Positions 24,480-34,966 of a stretch of DNA of 64,000 nt are shown piece after piece. The notes below the pieces were generated by a model. The model saw only the letters and a list, made by a program, of their open reading frames with translations. It had not been told where the DNA came from and did no database searches. This DNA comes from Ceratotherium simum simum. Lineage: Eukaryota > Chordata > Mammalia > Perissodactyla > Rhinocerotidae. The position numbers and the translations under genes were made by a program. How positions within the stretch are numbered: position 1 is the stretch's first letter; each line of letters opens with the position of its first letter. The DNA lies in assembly GCF_000283155.1 (NCBI RefSeq), contig NW_004454173.1:4689971-4753970 (forward strand). Reading direction: 5' to 3'.

Positions 24480-24575
24480 TAGGGTTGCCCCATTTATTTA
24501 TTATTCATTGTTTATTCAATTTTAGCTGTGATTCAATTTTAGCTGTGTGTTATGTATTTTATCTGGCAACCCTGC
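24480..24575. mobile_element. Small palindromic DNA transposon (MER53-like), internally deleted
   Basis: Bounded by the inverted pair 'agggttgcc' (24481) and 'ggcaaccct' (24566). The right half 'gtattttatctggcaaccct' matches a well-known palindromic mammalian nonautonomous element. It contains a perfect tandem pair of a 17-base unit at 24514-24530 and 24531-24547. Confidence 0.45.
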
Positions 24576-24579
24576 CACC

Positions 24580-25410
24580 AGAACCACACGGGAGAGAGAA
24601 GGAGCAGTTCCCAATAGAAGGAGGGGCTGTGGACTAACAAAAAGAGTACTTCTCGAAGACAGAGCTCAGCTCAGCACTATTGGTTTCATATTTGATCCCA
24701 AAAAGCTAGATCTCAGTCCCAAATTTCAGGAGAAAATGTTGAGTTCCAGATACGGCTCTATTTTCAGGGCCAAATGCTTCACTTGTGAGGTAACATAACC
24801 ACTTGAAGCCCTAAATTAATTACATTTGCCACCACTGATTTCCTTGTCCAAAAGCTATTGAAATTCTACTTAAATTCATTTCTCTAGTCAAATGAATATT
24901 AATGAATCAACCAGATCACAATACTTATGCCGTTTATGCATTTGAGTTTGTTATGTTCAAGCTCAATATAACATTTTGGTTTTAAATAGAATGGAAAGGA
25001 TAGTTATCTTTTTTTTTTTTTTTTACAAACTAGGATGTACTCTTTAAAAATGTTGAACAACAAAAAAAAATATTTTGCCCAAGGCCTATACAGTCAAATC
25101 CCATTGCAGAAAATGATCTATTTAATTGAAAAATATTTAAGGGAACTCTAGCCAATGGCCCAGATATTGCAAACAATATCAAATAGAATTAAATTATTGT
25201 ACAAAAGAAAAATTTGGATGGCCCCCTACAATACGTTGAAACATAATTTATTCTTGAAAACCGGGCTTGAGCATTGTGACCTTGAGGTATATTTAAAAAT
25301 GAAGATAAAAATTTCTCTTTCTTCTTCTCTCAATCTTCTGGCAGTCCTTTTGCCCTCCCTTGGGTTCTCATCTTCATGTAAAACACGATAAAAATGTAGG
25401 AAAAAAATCT
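24580..25410. other. AT-rich unique sequence, nothing recognised
   Basis: Contains a T run at 25011-25024 and no recognised repeat, exon or RNA gene. Confidence 0.45.
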
Positions 25411-25496
25411 AGAACAGCACTGTCCAATTAAAATATAATAAAAGCCACCTATGTAATTTAAAATTTTCTAGTAGCCACATTTAAAAAAGTAAGAAG

Positions 25497-25735
25497 AGGG
25501 GCCGGCCCGGTGGTGTAGGGATTAAGTTCTCAGGCTCCGCTTTGGCGGCCCAGGGTTCACAGGTTCAGATCCTGGCCGTGGACCTATACACTGTTTATCA
25601 AGCCATGCTGTGGCAGGCATCCCACATAAAATGGAGGAAGACAGGCACAGATGTTAGCTCAGAGCTAATCTTCCTCAGCACAAAGAGGAGGATTTGCAAT
25701 GGATGTTAGCTCAGAGCCAGTCTTCCTCACCAAAA
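25497..25735 (+). mobile_element. ERE SINE (tRNA-derived, perissodactyl)
   Basis: Starts GGGGCCGGCCCGGTGG with the tRNA-like head, then a B-box-like 'gggttcacaggttcagatcc', then body repeats 'gatgttagctcagagc' and a short A-rich tail. Near-matching flanks 'aaaaaagtaagaa' (25483-25495) and 'aaaaaagtaaaaa' (25733-25745) are a plausible target-site duplication with one mismatch. About 239 bp, inserted in an older hAT element. Confidence 0.9.
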
Positions 25736-25766
25736 AAAGTAAAAACAAACAGGTGAAAGCAATTTT

Positions 25767-26654
25767 TTTTAATGTCACTGTTTTTTTTATTGTGAAATTT
25801 TTGTTGTACATTATTGTTTATCAGTCACCATATAAGTGCACCCCTCCACCCCTTGTGACCATCCCCCACCCCCCCTAGCCCTGGTAACCACCAAACAGTT
25901 CTATCTGTCCATGTGTTGGTTTATCTTCCACATATGGGTGAAATCATGCACTGTTTGTCTTTCTCTTTCTGGCTTATTTCGCTTAACATAATACCCTCCA
26001 GGTCCATCCATGTTGTTGCAAATGACACTATTTTGTCTTTTTTTATGGCTGAGTAGTATTCCATGGTATGTATATATACCACATCTTCTTTATCCAATCA
26101 TCAGTCGAGGGACACTTGGGTTGCTTCCATGTCTTGGCTATAGTGAATAATGCTGCGATGAACATAGGGGTGCATAAGCCTCTTTGGATTGTTGATTTCA
26201 GGTTCATTGGGTAGATACCCAGTAGTGGGATAGCCGGATCATAAGGTATTTCTATTTTTAATTTTTTGAGGAATCTCCGTACTGTTTTCCATAGAGGCTT
26301 CACCAGTTTGCGTTCCCACCAGCAGTGGATTAGGGTTCCCCTTTCGCCACAGCCTCTCCAGCATTTGTTGTTTTTTGTCTTGGTGATTATAGCCATTCTA
26401 ATGGGTGTAAGATGATATCTTAGTGTAGTTTTGATTTGCATTTCCCTGATGATTAATGATTTTGAGCATCTTTTCATGTACCTATTGGCCATCTGTATAT
26501 CTTCTTTGGAGAAGTGTCTGTTCATTTTCTGCCCATTTTTTTGATTGGGTTGTTTGTTTTTTTGTTATTCAGTTGTGTGAGTTCTTGATATATTATGGAG
26601 ATTAATCCCTTGTCAGATATATGGTTTGCAAATATTTTTTCCCAGCTGGTGGAT
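25767..26654 (-). mobile_element. 5'-truncated L1 with 13-bp target-site duplication
   Basis: Minus-strand L1 3' end of 888 bp. It is flanked by perfect copies of 'tgaaagcaatttt' at 25754-25766 and 26655-26667, followed on the right by AA, which fits an L1 endonuclease TTTT/AA site. It encodes the end of ORF2: a 160-codon minus-strand frame (26043-26525) includes [18 protein letters not shown] and [16 protein letters not shown]. The 3' UTR differs from the copies at 18.85 and 51.84 kb, so it is another subfamily. Confidence 0.92.
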
Positions 26655-26929
26655 TGAAAGCAATTTTAACAGTATATTTTATTTAACCTAATATATCCAA
26701 AATTTTATCATTTCAACTTGTAATCATTATAAAAATTATTAAGATGATATTTTATTCTTTTTATACTTACAGCACATTTTCATTTGGACACTAATTTAAT
26801 TGGAAATATTTTATCTGTGTTTAGATTTCACAAAATTTACAGATGAAAAGTAGATTTACAAAACCAAGTTGTTCAAAAAATATTTAATAATTTTCCAATC
26901 ACTGAATTGAGTTTCATTTTAGGATATGT

Positions 26930-27250
26930 ATCAGTCAGGGTCCACTCAGGAGACAAAACCACATCAGTATTTGAACAGAGAGAATTTAATTCAAAGACTG
27001 TTACTTACTAGGCAAGTAAACAGGTAAAAAAAAGAGAACTATATGGTCTCACAGACATAGCAACTTCAGGAAGCAGCTGCCTTTACTAGGGCTGGGGAAA
27101 CTAAAGGAAGAGGTTAAAATTAATAAAACTTAGGGATTTAAAGGTAGGTCCCTATGGAGATGAAACTCAGCTCTTGGAGAAAGAAGCACTGTTTGCCCAG
27201 TGCTCTGTCAGGACGTGGAGGCTTTCTAACAAACCACAGTAAAACTTTTA
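26930..27250. mobile_element. Ancient interspersed repeat, family not assigned
   Basis: The start 'gtatcagtcagggtccactc' and 'gagagaatttaattcaaaga' resemble an old mammalian repeat seen in many loci. I cannot name it securely, and boundaries are approximate. Confidence 0.3.
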
Positions 27251-27457
27251 TATACATTTCCAGACATTATAATACCAGAGCTAATACGTTTTTACATGGC
27301 TACTGAAATGAGTCTAAACGATTCATAGATATAAAATTAAAAGTATTAAATTGATGAGGAGATGCACTGCAAAGGTTATTAAAATTTCCATGGTAGGAGA
27401 AGATACCACAAAAATTGCCTTCTTCAGTTTTAGACATTGACAAATAATCATCTAAGC

Positions 27458-27887
27458 TAGAGATCAGCAAACTATGGCCTGTGGGCCAAATTTGGCCCAC
27501 CACCTGTTTTTGTAAATAAAATTTTATTGGAACACAGCCATGCTCATTTACAGTCATGCATCACTTAACAAGGATACATTCTGAGAAATGCATCGCTAGG
27601 CAACCTCATCCTTGCGTGAACATCATAGAGTGCACTTACACAAACCTAGATGGTATAGCCTGCGACACACCTAGGCTATATGGTACTAATCTTATGAGAC
27701 CACCATTGTGTATGTGGTCTGTCATCGACAGAAATCTTGCTATGTGGCACATGACTATTTATGTATTGTCTATGGCTGCTTTTCCACCACAATGACAGAA
27801 TTGAGTAGTTGCAACAGAGACCATATGGCCCACAAAGCCTAAAATATATACTATTTTGCTCTTTACAGAAAAGTTTGCAGAACCCTG
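27458..27887 (+). mobile_element. hAT-Charlie nonautonomous element (MER3-like), split by MER2-like insertion
   Basis: Left part 'agatcagcaaactatggcct' through 'attggaacacagccatgctc'; right part 'gtattgtctatggctgcttt' through 'cagaaaagtttgcagaaccc'. Ends are inverted (AGCAAAC against GTTTGC) and flanked by imperfect 8-base duplications 'atctaagc' (27450-27457) and 'atctaaat' (27888-27895). The middle is replaced by a MER2-like element. The Charlie assignment rests on the 8-bp duplication and the consensus; the MER3 name is from memory. Confidence 0.7.
27551..27755 (+). mobile_element. MER2-like (Tigger/pogo group) element nested in a hAT element
   Basis: Begins 'cagtcatgcatcacttaac' and ends '...gctatgtggcacatgac', flanked by TA. 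The inside has 'acctagatggtatagcctgc', then an internal deletion, then 'aatcttatgagaccaccatt'. About 205 bp, no coding capacity. It is younger than the hAT copy it interrupts. Confidence 0.8.
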
Positions 27888-27897
27888 ATCTAAATCT

Positions 27898-28359
27898 TTG
27901 CTGAAATAAGTGTTTTTGCCATTTAAACATGATACTACTAGCAAAGCAATTCAAGTATGCCAGGTAATACATGTCCCTGTAGTGCGCAATCCAGCCCCAA
28001 CCATGGGCGTGCCAACACCCGTTTCTTAATGTTGGCTTACCTTAAGCTCTCCCCAAATCCTAGGAACTGCATAACATCAGCAAGCGTATGAATTAAACAT
28101 AGCCTGGCCATTGGCATTCTCCCCTTGGGATTGCTAAATTCTACTGTGCGTATGTTTTCATGGAATGTAACCTAAATTTAAGACTAGAGTATATCCACAT
28201 TCCTTTAAATATTAAACTTCCTCAAAATAAAAAGACTAGTCAATCAGTAAAAGAAACAGAGAAATTAAAAACTCAACACATATTTTGGGGTAAAATATGA
28301 TCTTAATCATTGTCAAAGTCAGTTGCAGTGCAAAACTGTAATTTTCTATTCATTACATT
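27898..28359. other. Unique sequence, nothing recognised
   Basis: No repeat or exon recognised in this AT-rich stretch. Confidence 0.4.
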
Positions 28360-28370
28360 AAAATTGCACA

Positions 28371-28462
28371 AAGTCTCTACAGAAACTGAAATATAGTGAT
28401 GTATAACTGAAATTTGTACAATGTTGTAAACCAATATGACTCCAATAAAATAATTTTTTTAA
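28371..28462 (+). mobile_element. Very short 5'-truncated L1 insertion (about 92 bp)
   Basis: The sequence 'aactgaaatttgtacaatgt' to 'ccaataaaataa' is the sense version of the equine-type L1 3' terminus seen reversed at 18.86 kb. It is flanked by perfect 11-bp copies of 'aaaattgcaca' (28360-28370 and 28463-28473). The left copy begins at a TT/AAAA site, the canonical L1 endonuclease target. Confidence 0.8.
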
Positions 28463-28688
28463 AAAATTGCACAGTCTGAGGGATTCTTTCCAAATAATTT
28501 TTAATAATATAATTTTTCCAGAAAAAGGAAAATGAGTATTTTTACAGTCATTTTAAAGCTTTAAGATTAAAAAAAAAATTCAATACTTAGGCTCCCATCT
28601 AGAAAGCTAATGTGTTTAATTTTAGGTACTTAGGCAAAAGCTGTGACTCAGAGAGAAAACAAAATCCAGACTGCTTCCTTTGACTTTT

Positions 28689-28978
28689 GTTTTGTTTTTT
28701 TTTTTGTGAGGAGATCAGCCCTGAGCTAACATCTGCCAATCCTCCTCTTTTTGCTGGGGAAGACTGGCCCTGGGCTAACATCTGTGCCCATCTTCCTCCA
28801 CTTTATATGGGACGCCACCACAGCATGGCCTGACAAGCAGTGCCTCGGTGCGCGCACGGGATGGAGCCGGCGAACCCCGGGCCTCCGCAGCAGAGCGCTC
28901 GGGATGGAGCCGGCGAACCCCGGGCCTCCGCAGCAGAGCGCTCGCACTTAACCACTTGCGCCACCGGGCAGGCCCCTC
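28689..28978 (-). mobile_element. ERE SINE with internal 43-bp tandem duplication
   Basis: Reverse-complement ERE: T-rich tail at the left, 'gagctaacatctgccaatcc' and 'ctgggctaacatctgtgccc' in the body, and 'cttaaccacttgcgccaccg' at the tRNA-like head. Flanked by 12-bp copies of 'cctttgactttt' (28677-28688 and 28979-28990). The head/B-box region is present twice as perfect 43-bp units at 28858-28900 and 28901-28943, so the element is longer than a normal ERE. Open frames across it are CpG-rich SINE artefacts. Confidence 0.93.
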
Positions 28979-29189
28979 CCTTTGACTTTTTAATGACGTC
29001 CTTCTCATTGCCCTTCATCGTGTGGGCAATCCATCTCTTTATCTATCTAAAGTCACAGCCAAACATACAAATAAACAAGAAGGCAAATAATCACCTTTGT
29101 TATTTGGAGCATAAACTAGTCCTGAAATTTGGGCATATTCCCTTAAATAAAAAGCTTACCATTATGGGAATGATAAACCTGATAACAAG

Positions 29190-29312
29190 GCTTCCTCCTC
29201 CTCCTCCTCCTCCATCTCCTTCTCCTTCTTGTCCTCCTTGTTCTTCTTCTCCTTTCCCTTTCCCTTTCCCTTTCCCTTCTCCTTCTTCTTTCTCCTCCTC
29301 CTTCTTTTAATT
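29190..29312. repeat. CT-rich mixed triplet and hexamer repeat
   Basis: Pure (CCT)n at the start, then mixed CTT/CTC units, then four CCCTTT-type hexamers at 29253-29277, then more CTT. The purine strand is almost pure G/A. Lysine/glutamate-rich open frames on the minus strand are artefacts of this composition. Confidence 0.9.
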
Positions 29313-30230
29313 TTCTTTTGCATGACGAGATGAAGAGCTGTTTGCATCCAAGTCTTGTGTGGCTGTGACAGAAGAGAAAAGTATATGAGACAAAGGGGAG
29401 AAGATGAGAGAAAGGGAGAAGGATTCTGAGCTAATCAATACACCGTTCTTTGATTGTTAGTTGATAAAAGAAGTAGAAGTTTCTATGCAGACAGGGAAGC
29501 AGTGTTCCATGTTGGAAAGTGCACGTGGGTGAGTGGAGGTGGGGAGAGGGAGAGGGCTTGAATATTAAGAAAGTCCTTGTGTTGCCAGTTTTTATGATAT
29601 CTTCTTTATGGGACCGTGTGCTATGTGCTAGTGCTTTCCCTCCAGTGCCTTGGTGAGTGTTCAAGTGGATTCCAGGTACAGGTTCACCTAAAGGACATGT
29701 AAAGCCAATGAACAGAAGAACCTGCCTTAATACATCCAAAATACTGATGGTTTCTACAAAATCAAATTCCTGGAGCTGATTCTTAAATAGCAGTCAAACC
29801 CATGGCTCAGTGAGCAAGTAAACACGCTCTCTGCCACGAAATAGGATTCAACAGAGAAACAAAAAAAATCTAGGCTATTCATTATAGTTTTATTCAGTTC
29901 ATTCAAAAGCTATTGTAAATTGGTCACTTCATTGGAAATCAAGAATGCAACTACTGGAGTCAAGTGAATTCCTGGGCCATTCAAAAGAAACACTGAATAA
30001 CAGCAACCTTGATTCCTATTATAGCATCTGACTCTGACAACGAACAAGACATATTTTACTCCCCAATATGTGTGTTGAGATTTTATTTATCTCTTTCTTG
30101 TGCTGTTTGACTAGACAGACTTTCATAAAAGATCAAGGATCCAACTCTACAGTGGTAATGGGACAAAAAAGTCCCCCTGACTACATACAGCTGAAATTGA
30201 CAATGGAGCTATAAACTTGGATTCTATTAA
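29313..30230. other. Unique sequence, nothing recognised
   Basis: No repeat family, RNA gene or credible exon recognised. Confidence 0.4.
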
Positions 30231-30359
30231 AAATAGTAGCTAACTTTTCTGAGAACTCACAACGTATCAGGCACTGCATTAGGCAATTTACTTGGATTAT
30301 GTAATGTTAGATTGGTGGAAAAAGAAAACCCAACAATATTTTGTTTAAAAGAAAAAAAT

Positions 30360-30650
30360 CTAAAAGTAAAGTTTAAAGAAATGGAAGGAAGGTTCAGAGT
30401 TGGGAGAGAGAAATGTTGTTTTTAAGTTGTATATGCAACATTCAAGTAGAGATGTCCAGGGGGAAATTAAATGCATGAGTCCTAAGCTCATAGAAAAGAT
30501 CTGGATGAGAGATGTAGATTTATGTGTATTTAGTGGAGTTGGAGAAGATCAGAATACATAGGAAAATGTACATTTAAGGAATGGCAAAGATAGGAGGAAA
30601 ACCAGGAGACCATGGCATCACAGAAGCTGATAAGGATAAAAAGCACAGTT
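30360..30650 (-). mobile_element. L2 LINE internal fragment, minus orientation
   Basis: 'gcaacattcaagtagagatg', 'tccagggggaaattaaatgc' and 'ggaaaaccaggagaccatgg' are diverged forms of the reversed L2 ORF2 region. A small MIR/L2-like scrap ('cgtatcaggcactgcattag') precedes it at 30240-30310. Confidence 0.55.
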
Positions 30651-31545
30651 TATTAAGGAAATATAATAGTCACAAACCTATATACATCAAAAAACCTTAC
30701 AAGTGAATATATAAAACAAAAACTTTTATAGATGCAAGAACTTGATAAAATGACAGTTGCAATTTTGTTTTCGGAGACAAAAGACTTTATTACTCACAGC
30801 AATAGCAGTTGCCAGAATAGAATCATTTGCATCAATATCCAGAACCCAGTGTTCCCAGGGCATCATGAAGAGGGCTGGGCGATGCCTGCACACACAATGG
30901 GTGGTGTTATAGGAGAGGAACCCTGAGCCTAAGGAAGCCCATTCTTTTATACTGGGCAGTAAGCCTACCTGACCTTTGCCCCAGTGAGAGACATTATCTT
31001 TATTATATTGAACAGTAAACAAACCTATTCTTGCTCTGGAAAGAGACATAATCTCTATCTTTCAGGACTATTTGCTATACCAACATCCTTGAAAAGATAC
31101 TTTGGAACAAATGGAGCCAGTGCTCTTCTTACAAGATGTGCAAACACACAAGACAGTCATGAGGAACTTTACATCTAACACTTCCCTACGATTCCTTCTT
31201 TGGTCTTTTTCTTTCCTGATCACTTCAACTAATTAGGTTTCTAGACTCCCTTTTTCCTTTAGTGTTCTGGATGATACACATTCTATCTGTACCTTTTTAC
31301 TGGTTACTCTTTAAGTTTTCCTTATGTATACTTGACTAAAACACGTTAGCTAAGCAATGATCTCTATCCTTTTTCTCTACAATATGGGAACTAAGTGTTT
31401 ACTCTAATTATACCTAACAAATTATTATTGTATATTATTCTCATTCAAATTTGTTTTTATAATCTCCCAATTGGTTATTACTATAATTGTTTTATAATAC
31501 ATCCAATAGATTTGTCATTTCTCCCCACACCATTATTTCCTTTAA
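30651..31545. other. Unique sequence, nothing recognised
   Basis: AT-rich sequence with no recognised repeat or exon. Frames at 30726-31049 (minus) and 30984-31178 (plus) are short and featureless. Confidence 0.4.
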
Positions 31546-31547
31546 AA

Positions 31548-31950
31548 CATTTTTTTAGTTTTAATTATGGTATAATACACATAACATAAAATTTACCATC
31601 TTAACCATTTTTAAGTGTACAGGTCAGTTGTGTTAATGTGAGTGTGTTACATTTTCGTTGTTGTGCAATCTCCAGAACTCTTTTCATCTTGCAAAACTAA
31701 AACTCTATCCCCCTTATACACTACCTCCCCATTCTCTCCTGCCCTCAGCTTCTGGCAACCACTATTCTACTTCCTGTCTTTGTCAATTTGACTGCTCTGG
31801 GTACTTCATATAAGTGGAAGCATACAGTATTTATCTTTTTGTGACTGGCTTATTTCACTCAGCATAATGTCTTCAAAGTTCATCCATGTTGTAACATATG
31901 TCAGAATTTCCTTCCTTTTAAAGGTAAATAATATTTCATTGTTATATTAG
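31548..31950 (-). mobile_element. L1M 3' UTR fragment, minus orientation
   Basis: Plus-strand text follows the reversed L1M 3' end: 'tttaattatggtataataca', 'aaatttaccatcttaaccat', 'agcttctggcaaccactatt' and 'ggcttatttcactcagcata'. Diverged, no coding frame. Confidence 0.75.
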
Positions 31951-32453
31951 CAACTTTAAAAATGTCTCTTTTAGAAGTATAAATTTTCAGTATGCAAAAG
32001 AATAAGTAAGGACATAGAGGACTGAATAATATAAGCAATAAAGTAGATTTAATAAAATTATATGTAATTTGTATCCTTTGTTGTATCCGCAACAGAGTGT
32101 GTGTTTTTGTATGACTATAAAATGTGCTGACTGATGATATATTTGACTACAAAGAAAACCTTACAAAACATTTAAAAAGGTAGAGTACTCACAGACCACA
32201 AGAAAATTAGACATAAATAACAAACTAATGACTAAAATCATCTTAACATTTTGGAGGTTAAGAAATACTCTCCTAAATAACCTTTGGATCAAAGAAATTT
32301 AAAACTGAAATTACTATCTAGAAAGCATGGAATGGAGACTACCACACATTAAATACTTTATATTAAAATAGCTTAATTTATATTCAAAAAAGTGCATAGC
32401 GTCAAATTCCTTCATGTTTGAAGAAAATTGAAAATAAAGTAACTTAAACTCAT

Positions 32454-32845
32454 TGTTATGGGGTGAATTATGTACATCCATAACTCATATGTTGAAGTCC
32501 TAACCTCAGTACTTCAGAATGTGACTATACCTGGTGATGGGGCCTTTAAAGAGGTAATTAAGGTAAAATGAGGTCATACATGGGCCCTAATCCAATATGA
32601 CTGGTGTCCTTATAAGAAGAGGAGATTAGGACATAGACAACACACAGACCAAGGGCTGACCAGGTGAGGGCACAGCGAGAAGGCGGCCATCTGCAAGCCA
32701 AGGAGAGAGGCCTCAGAAGAAGCCAAACCTGCCGACACCTTGATCTTGGACTTCCAGCCTCTGCGTCTGTGAGAAGAATGAATTTCCGTTGTTTAGGCTC
32801 CCCACTCTGTGGTATTTTGCTATGGCAGCCCTAGCAAATTAATAA
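32454..32845 (+). mobile_element. Solo LTR of MaLR type (MLT1/MST-like)
   Basis: Starts 'tgttatggggtgaattatgt', continues with 'atgttgaagtcctaacctca', 'ggtgtccttataagaagagg', 'cacagcgagaaggcggccat', 'gacaccttgatcttggactt' and ends near 'tatggcagccctagca'. These are the ordered hallmarks of ERVL-MaLR LTRs. No internal retroviral sequence adjoins it, so it is a solo LTR with no coding capacity. The exact subfamily is uncertain. Confidence 0.8.
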
Positions 32846-33653
32846 ACTTATTTAAAGAATTAGTAAAAGGAAAATAAGATAAACCAAAGAAAATATGCAG
32901 TGGGAATTAACAAAAATAAAAGATAAAATTAGTAAAATGGAAAACTCAAAAATAGGAGACTGAAAAAAAATTGATGTTATGAAAACAGTAATAAAATCAA
33001 TAAAATATGAGCCTGAATAGAAAAAAAAAAAGAAAGAGAGAGAAAGGAAAATGCAAGATTAAGTACATAGTCACAAATATAAAAGAGATGGAAATAACAT
33101 AAGAATGCACAATCTGAAAACCTATGGCAACAATTTGATAACCTAGAAGAAATGAATGATTTACTAACAAAATAAGTGACAAAACTGACCCACAAAGAAA
33201 TGAAAAACTTAAAAAGAGTAATCACCATATAATAGATTACAAAAGTGATTGAAGATCTGCCAGTTTTTTTAAAAACTGTCAGATGATGTTATGGCTGAAG
33301 CTCCATCATTTAAAAAAAGTATTCAGATGATTTTATAGCTGAGTTCAATCCAACCTTGAAAACAATAGCATTTACACTATTCCAGATCATAATAAAGGAT
33401 GAGAAGCCTCCCAATTTGTTTTATGATGCTAATATAACTTTAACTCTAAAGTCTGATAAAGATAGTGAAGAGAAAATGATAATAGTGGAGGAGGAGGCAT
33501 TAATCTAACTTATGGTATAAATGCAGAAATTTTAAATGAAATATAAGCAAACTGAATCCAACAGAATATTAAAAGAATAATATTATATGTATTGACTCAA
33601 ATACAAGGATGATTCATTATCAAGATCCTATAAATATATAAAATTTATTGCAT

Positions 33654-33951
33654 GGGCCGGCCCCGTGGCTTAGTGGTTAAGTGCATGAGCTCCGCTACTG
33701 GAGGCCCGGGTTCGGATCTCAGGTGCGCACCGACGCACCACTTCTCTGGCCATGCTGAGGCCGCGTCTCACATACAGCAACTAGAAGGATGTGCAGCTAT
33801 GACATACAACTATGTACTGGGGCTTTGGGGGAAAAAAAAGGAGGAGAATTGGCAATAGATGTTAGCACAGAGCCGGTCTTCTTCAGCAAAAAGAGGAGGA
33901 TTAGCATGGATGTTAGCTCAGGGCTGATCTTCCTCACAAAAAATAAAAAAA
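33654..33951 (+). mobile_element. ERE SINE inserted in old L1
   Basis: Head 'gggccggccccgtggcttag', B-box-like 'cccgggttcggatctcaggt', middle 'ccatgctgaggccgcgtctc' and 'acatacaactatgtactggg', body 'gatgttagctcagggctgat', A-rich tail. Flanked by 'ttattgcat' at 33645-33653 and 33952-33960. It shares the longer middle segment with the copy at 34967. Confidence 0.93.
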
Positions 33952-34264
33952 TTATTGCATTAATAAATTAAAAGAAAAAATTTTGTTATACCAACAGAAT
34001 GCTAAAAGACCTTTAGTAAAATTTAACAGTCATTCCTAATTTAAAGAACCTCTACATAATGCAAAATAGATCAAAGCTACTTGAACATAATCATAATTAT
34101 TTGCTAAAAATTGAATGCAAATATCTTTCTAGATGATAAAACACTAAAAGACAATCCTATTAAAATCAGAAAAGAAGCCAACTATCACCATTTTCATTCA
34201 ATATTGTTTTGGAGGTTCAAGAAAATACAGTAAGAGAAGAAAATGAAATAGAAGTACTCAGAGA

Positions 34265-34495
34265 TGGTAAAAAGGGGTGGAATTAGGCATATAGTTTTGA
34301 GGGTAAAGTTGACAGAACTTGCTGATAGACTGAGTATGGAGAGTAAGGAAAAAGAAGAGTCCCAAATGACTCCTAGGTTTTTAACTCAAGCAAGTAGTTA
34401 AGAATGGTAGAGTCATTTGTTGAGATGGGGGGCTGTCTGGGAAGTAGATTTGATAGAGAAGTCAAGAGTTTTGTTTTGTACATGTTGAGTTTGAG
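34265..34495 (-). mobile_element. L2 LINE internal fragment, minus orientation
   Basis: 'gagtcccaaatgactcctag', 'tgttgagatggggggctgtc' and 'gttttgtacatgttgagttt' are the reverse of the L2 ORF2 end region. Ancient and diverged. Confidence 0.65.
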
Positions 34496-34785
34496 AAAGT
34501 GGTTAAAGGCACAGATTCTAGATTAGACAGCCTGAGTCTGAATCCCAGATTCACCACGTACCAACTGCATGACCTTGAATAGTCACTCAACCTCTTTGTG
34601 TGCAATTTTGTTCGTGTGTAAAATGGAAATAACAGTTGTACCCACTTCACAGAGTTGTTGTGAGGATCAAACTATTAACTAATTGGCAGGGATCATTGTG
34701 TGATTGATTCACTGAGTTATCTCAAGCTCCTAGAACAGTGACTGGTACACAGCGGGTGCTCAATAAATATTGCTGAATGAATAAG
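34496..34785 (+). mobile_element. MIR SINE, plus orientation, nearly full length
   Basis: 'aaagtggttaaaggcacaga', 'gagtctgaatcccagattca', 'tgcatgaccttgaatagtca', 'agagttgttgtgaggatcaa' and the tail 'agcgggtgctcaataaatat'. Well-preserved MIR order. Confidence 0.88.
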
Positions 34786-34966
34786 TGAATGTTTATTACA
34801 CTTCCGAGGGGACATGTTGAATAGACATGTATCTGTGTAAGTCTGGAGATCAGGGCCAGACATCAATGTACAGACACTAGAGCTAAGAAAGCAGCTACAA
34901 TGAAAGGGAAGTCCTTTTTCAGATCTTAAAATTTATGACAGCAACAGCATTTCGGAGTGTGTTGTA

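Larger units (their letters stand above)
25412..26800 (+). mobile_element. hAT-group DNA transposon (MER33-like), split by two insertions
   Basis: Starts 'cagcactgtccaatta' with 'tttctagtagccacattt', resumes at 25741-25766 with 'aacaggtgaaagcaatttt' and resumes again at 26668 with 'cagtatattttatttaacct' and 'acttacagcacatttt'. These three pieces follow the order of one nonautonomous element. It is interrupted first by an ERE SINE (25497-25735) and then by an L1 (25767-26654). The right end is degraded. The family name is from memory and uncertain; the hAT-type start is clearer. Confidence 0.6.
32130..34264 (+). mobile_element. Old L1 ORF2 relic, interrupted by an LTR and an ERE
   Basis: Three pieces follow L1 ORF2 in sense order. 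32190-32453 includes 'agacataaataacaaactaa' and 'taacctttggatcaaagaaa'. 32846-33653 includes 'aataaaatcaataaaatatg'. 33961-34264 includes 'ttcaatattgttttggaggt', the diverged FNIVLEV part of the polymerase. No open frame remains. A MaLR LTR and an ERE SINE were inserted later. Confidence 0.65.

Noticed and set aside
25497..25570. A functional tRNA gene in the ERE heads
   Set aside because: The A- and B-box-like strings belong to the SINE; the sequence cannot fold as a normal cloverleaf with an acceptor stem and continues into the SINE body.
28840..29310. 156-codon plus-strand frame
   Set aside because: It is a translation of an ERE SINE joined to a CT-rich simple repeat.
32454..32845. An endogenous retrovirus with genes
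   Set aside because: Only a single MaLR-type LTR is present, flanked on both sides by L1 sequence; there is no internal region.
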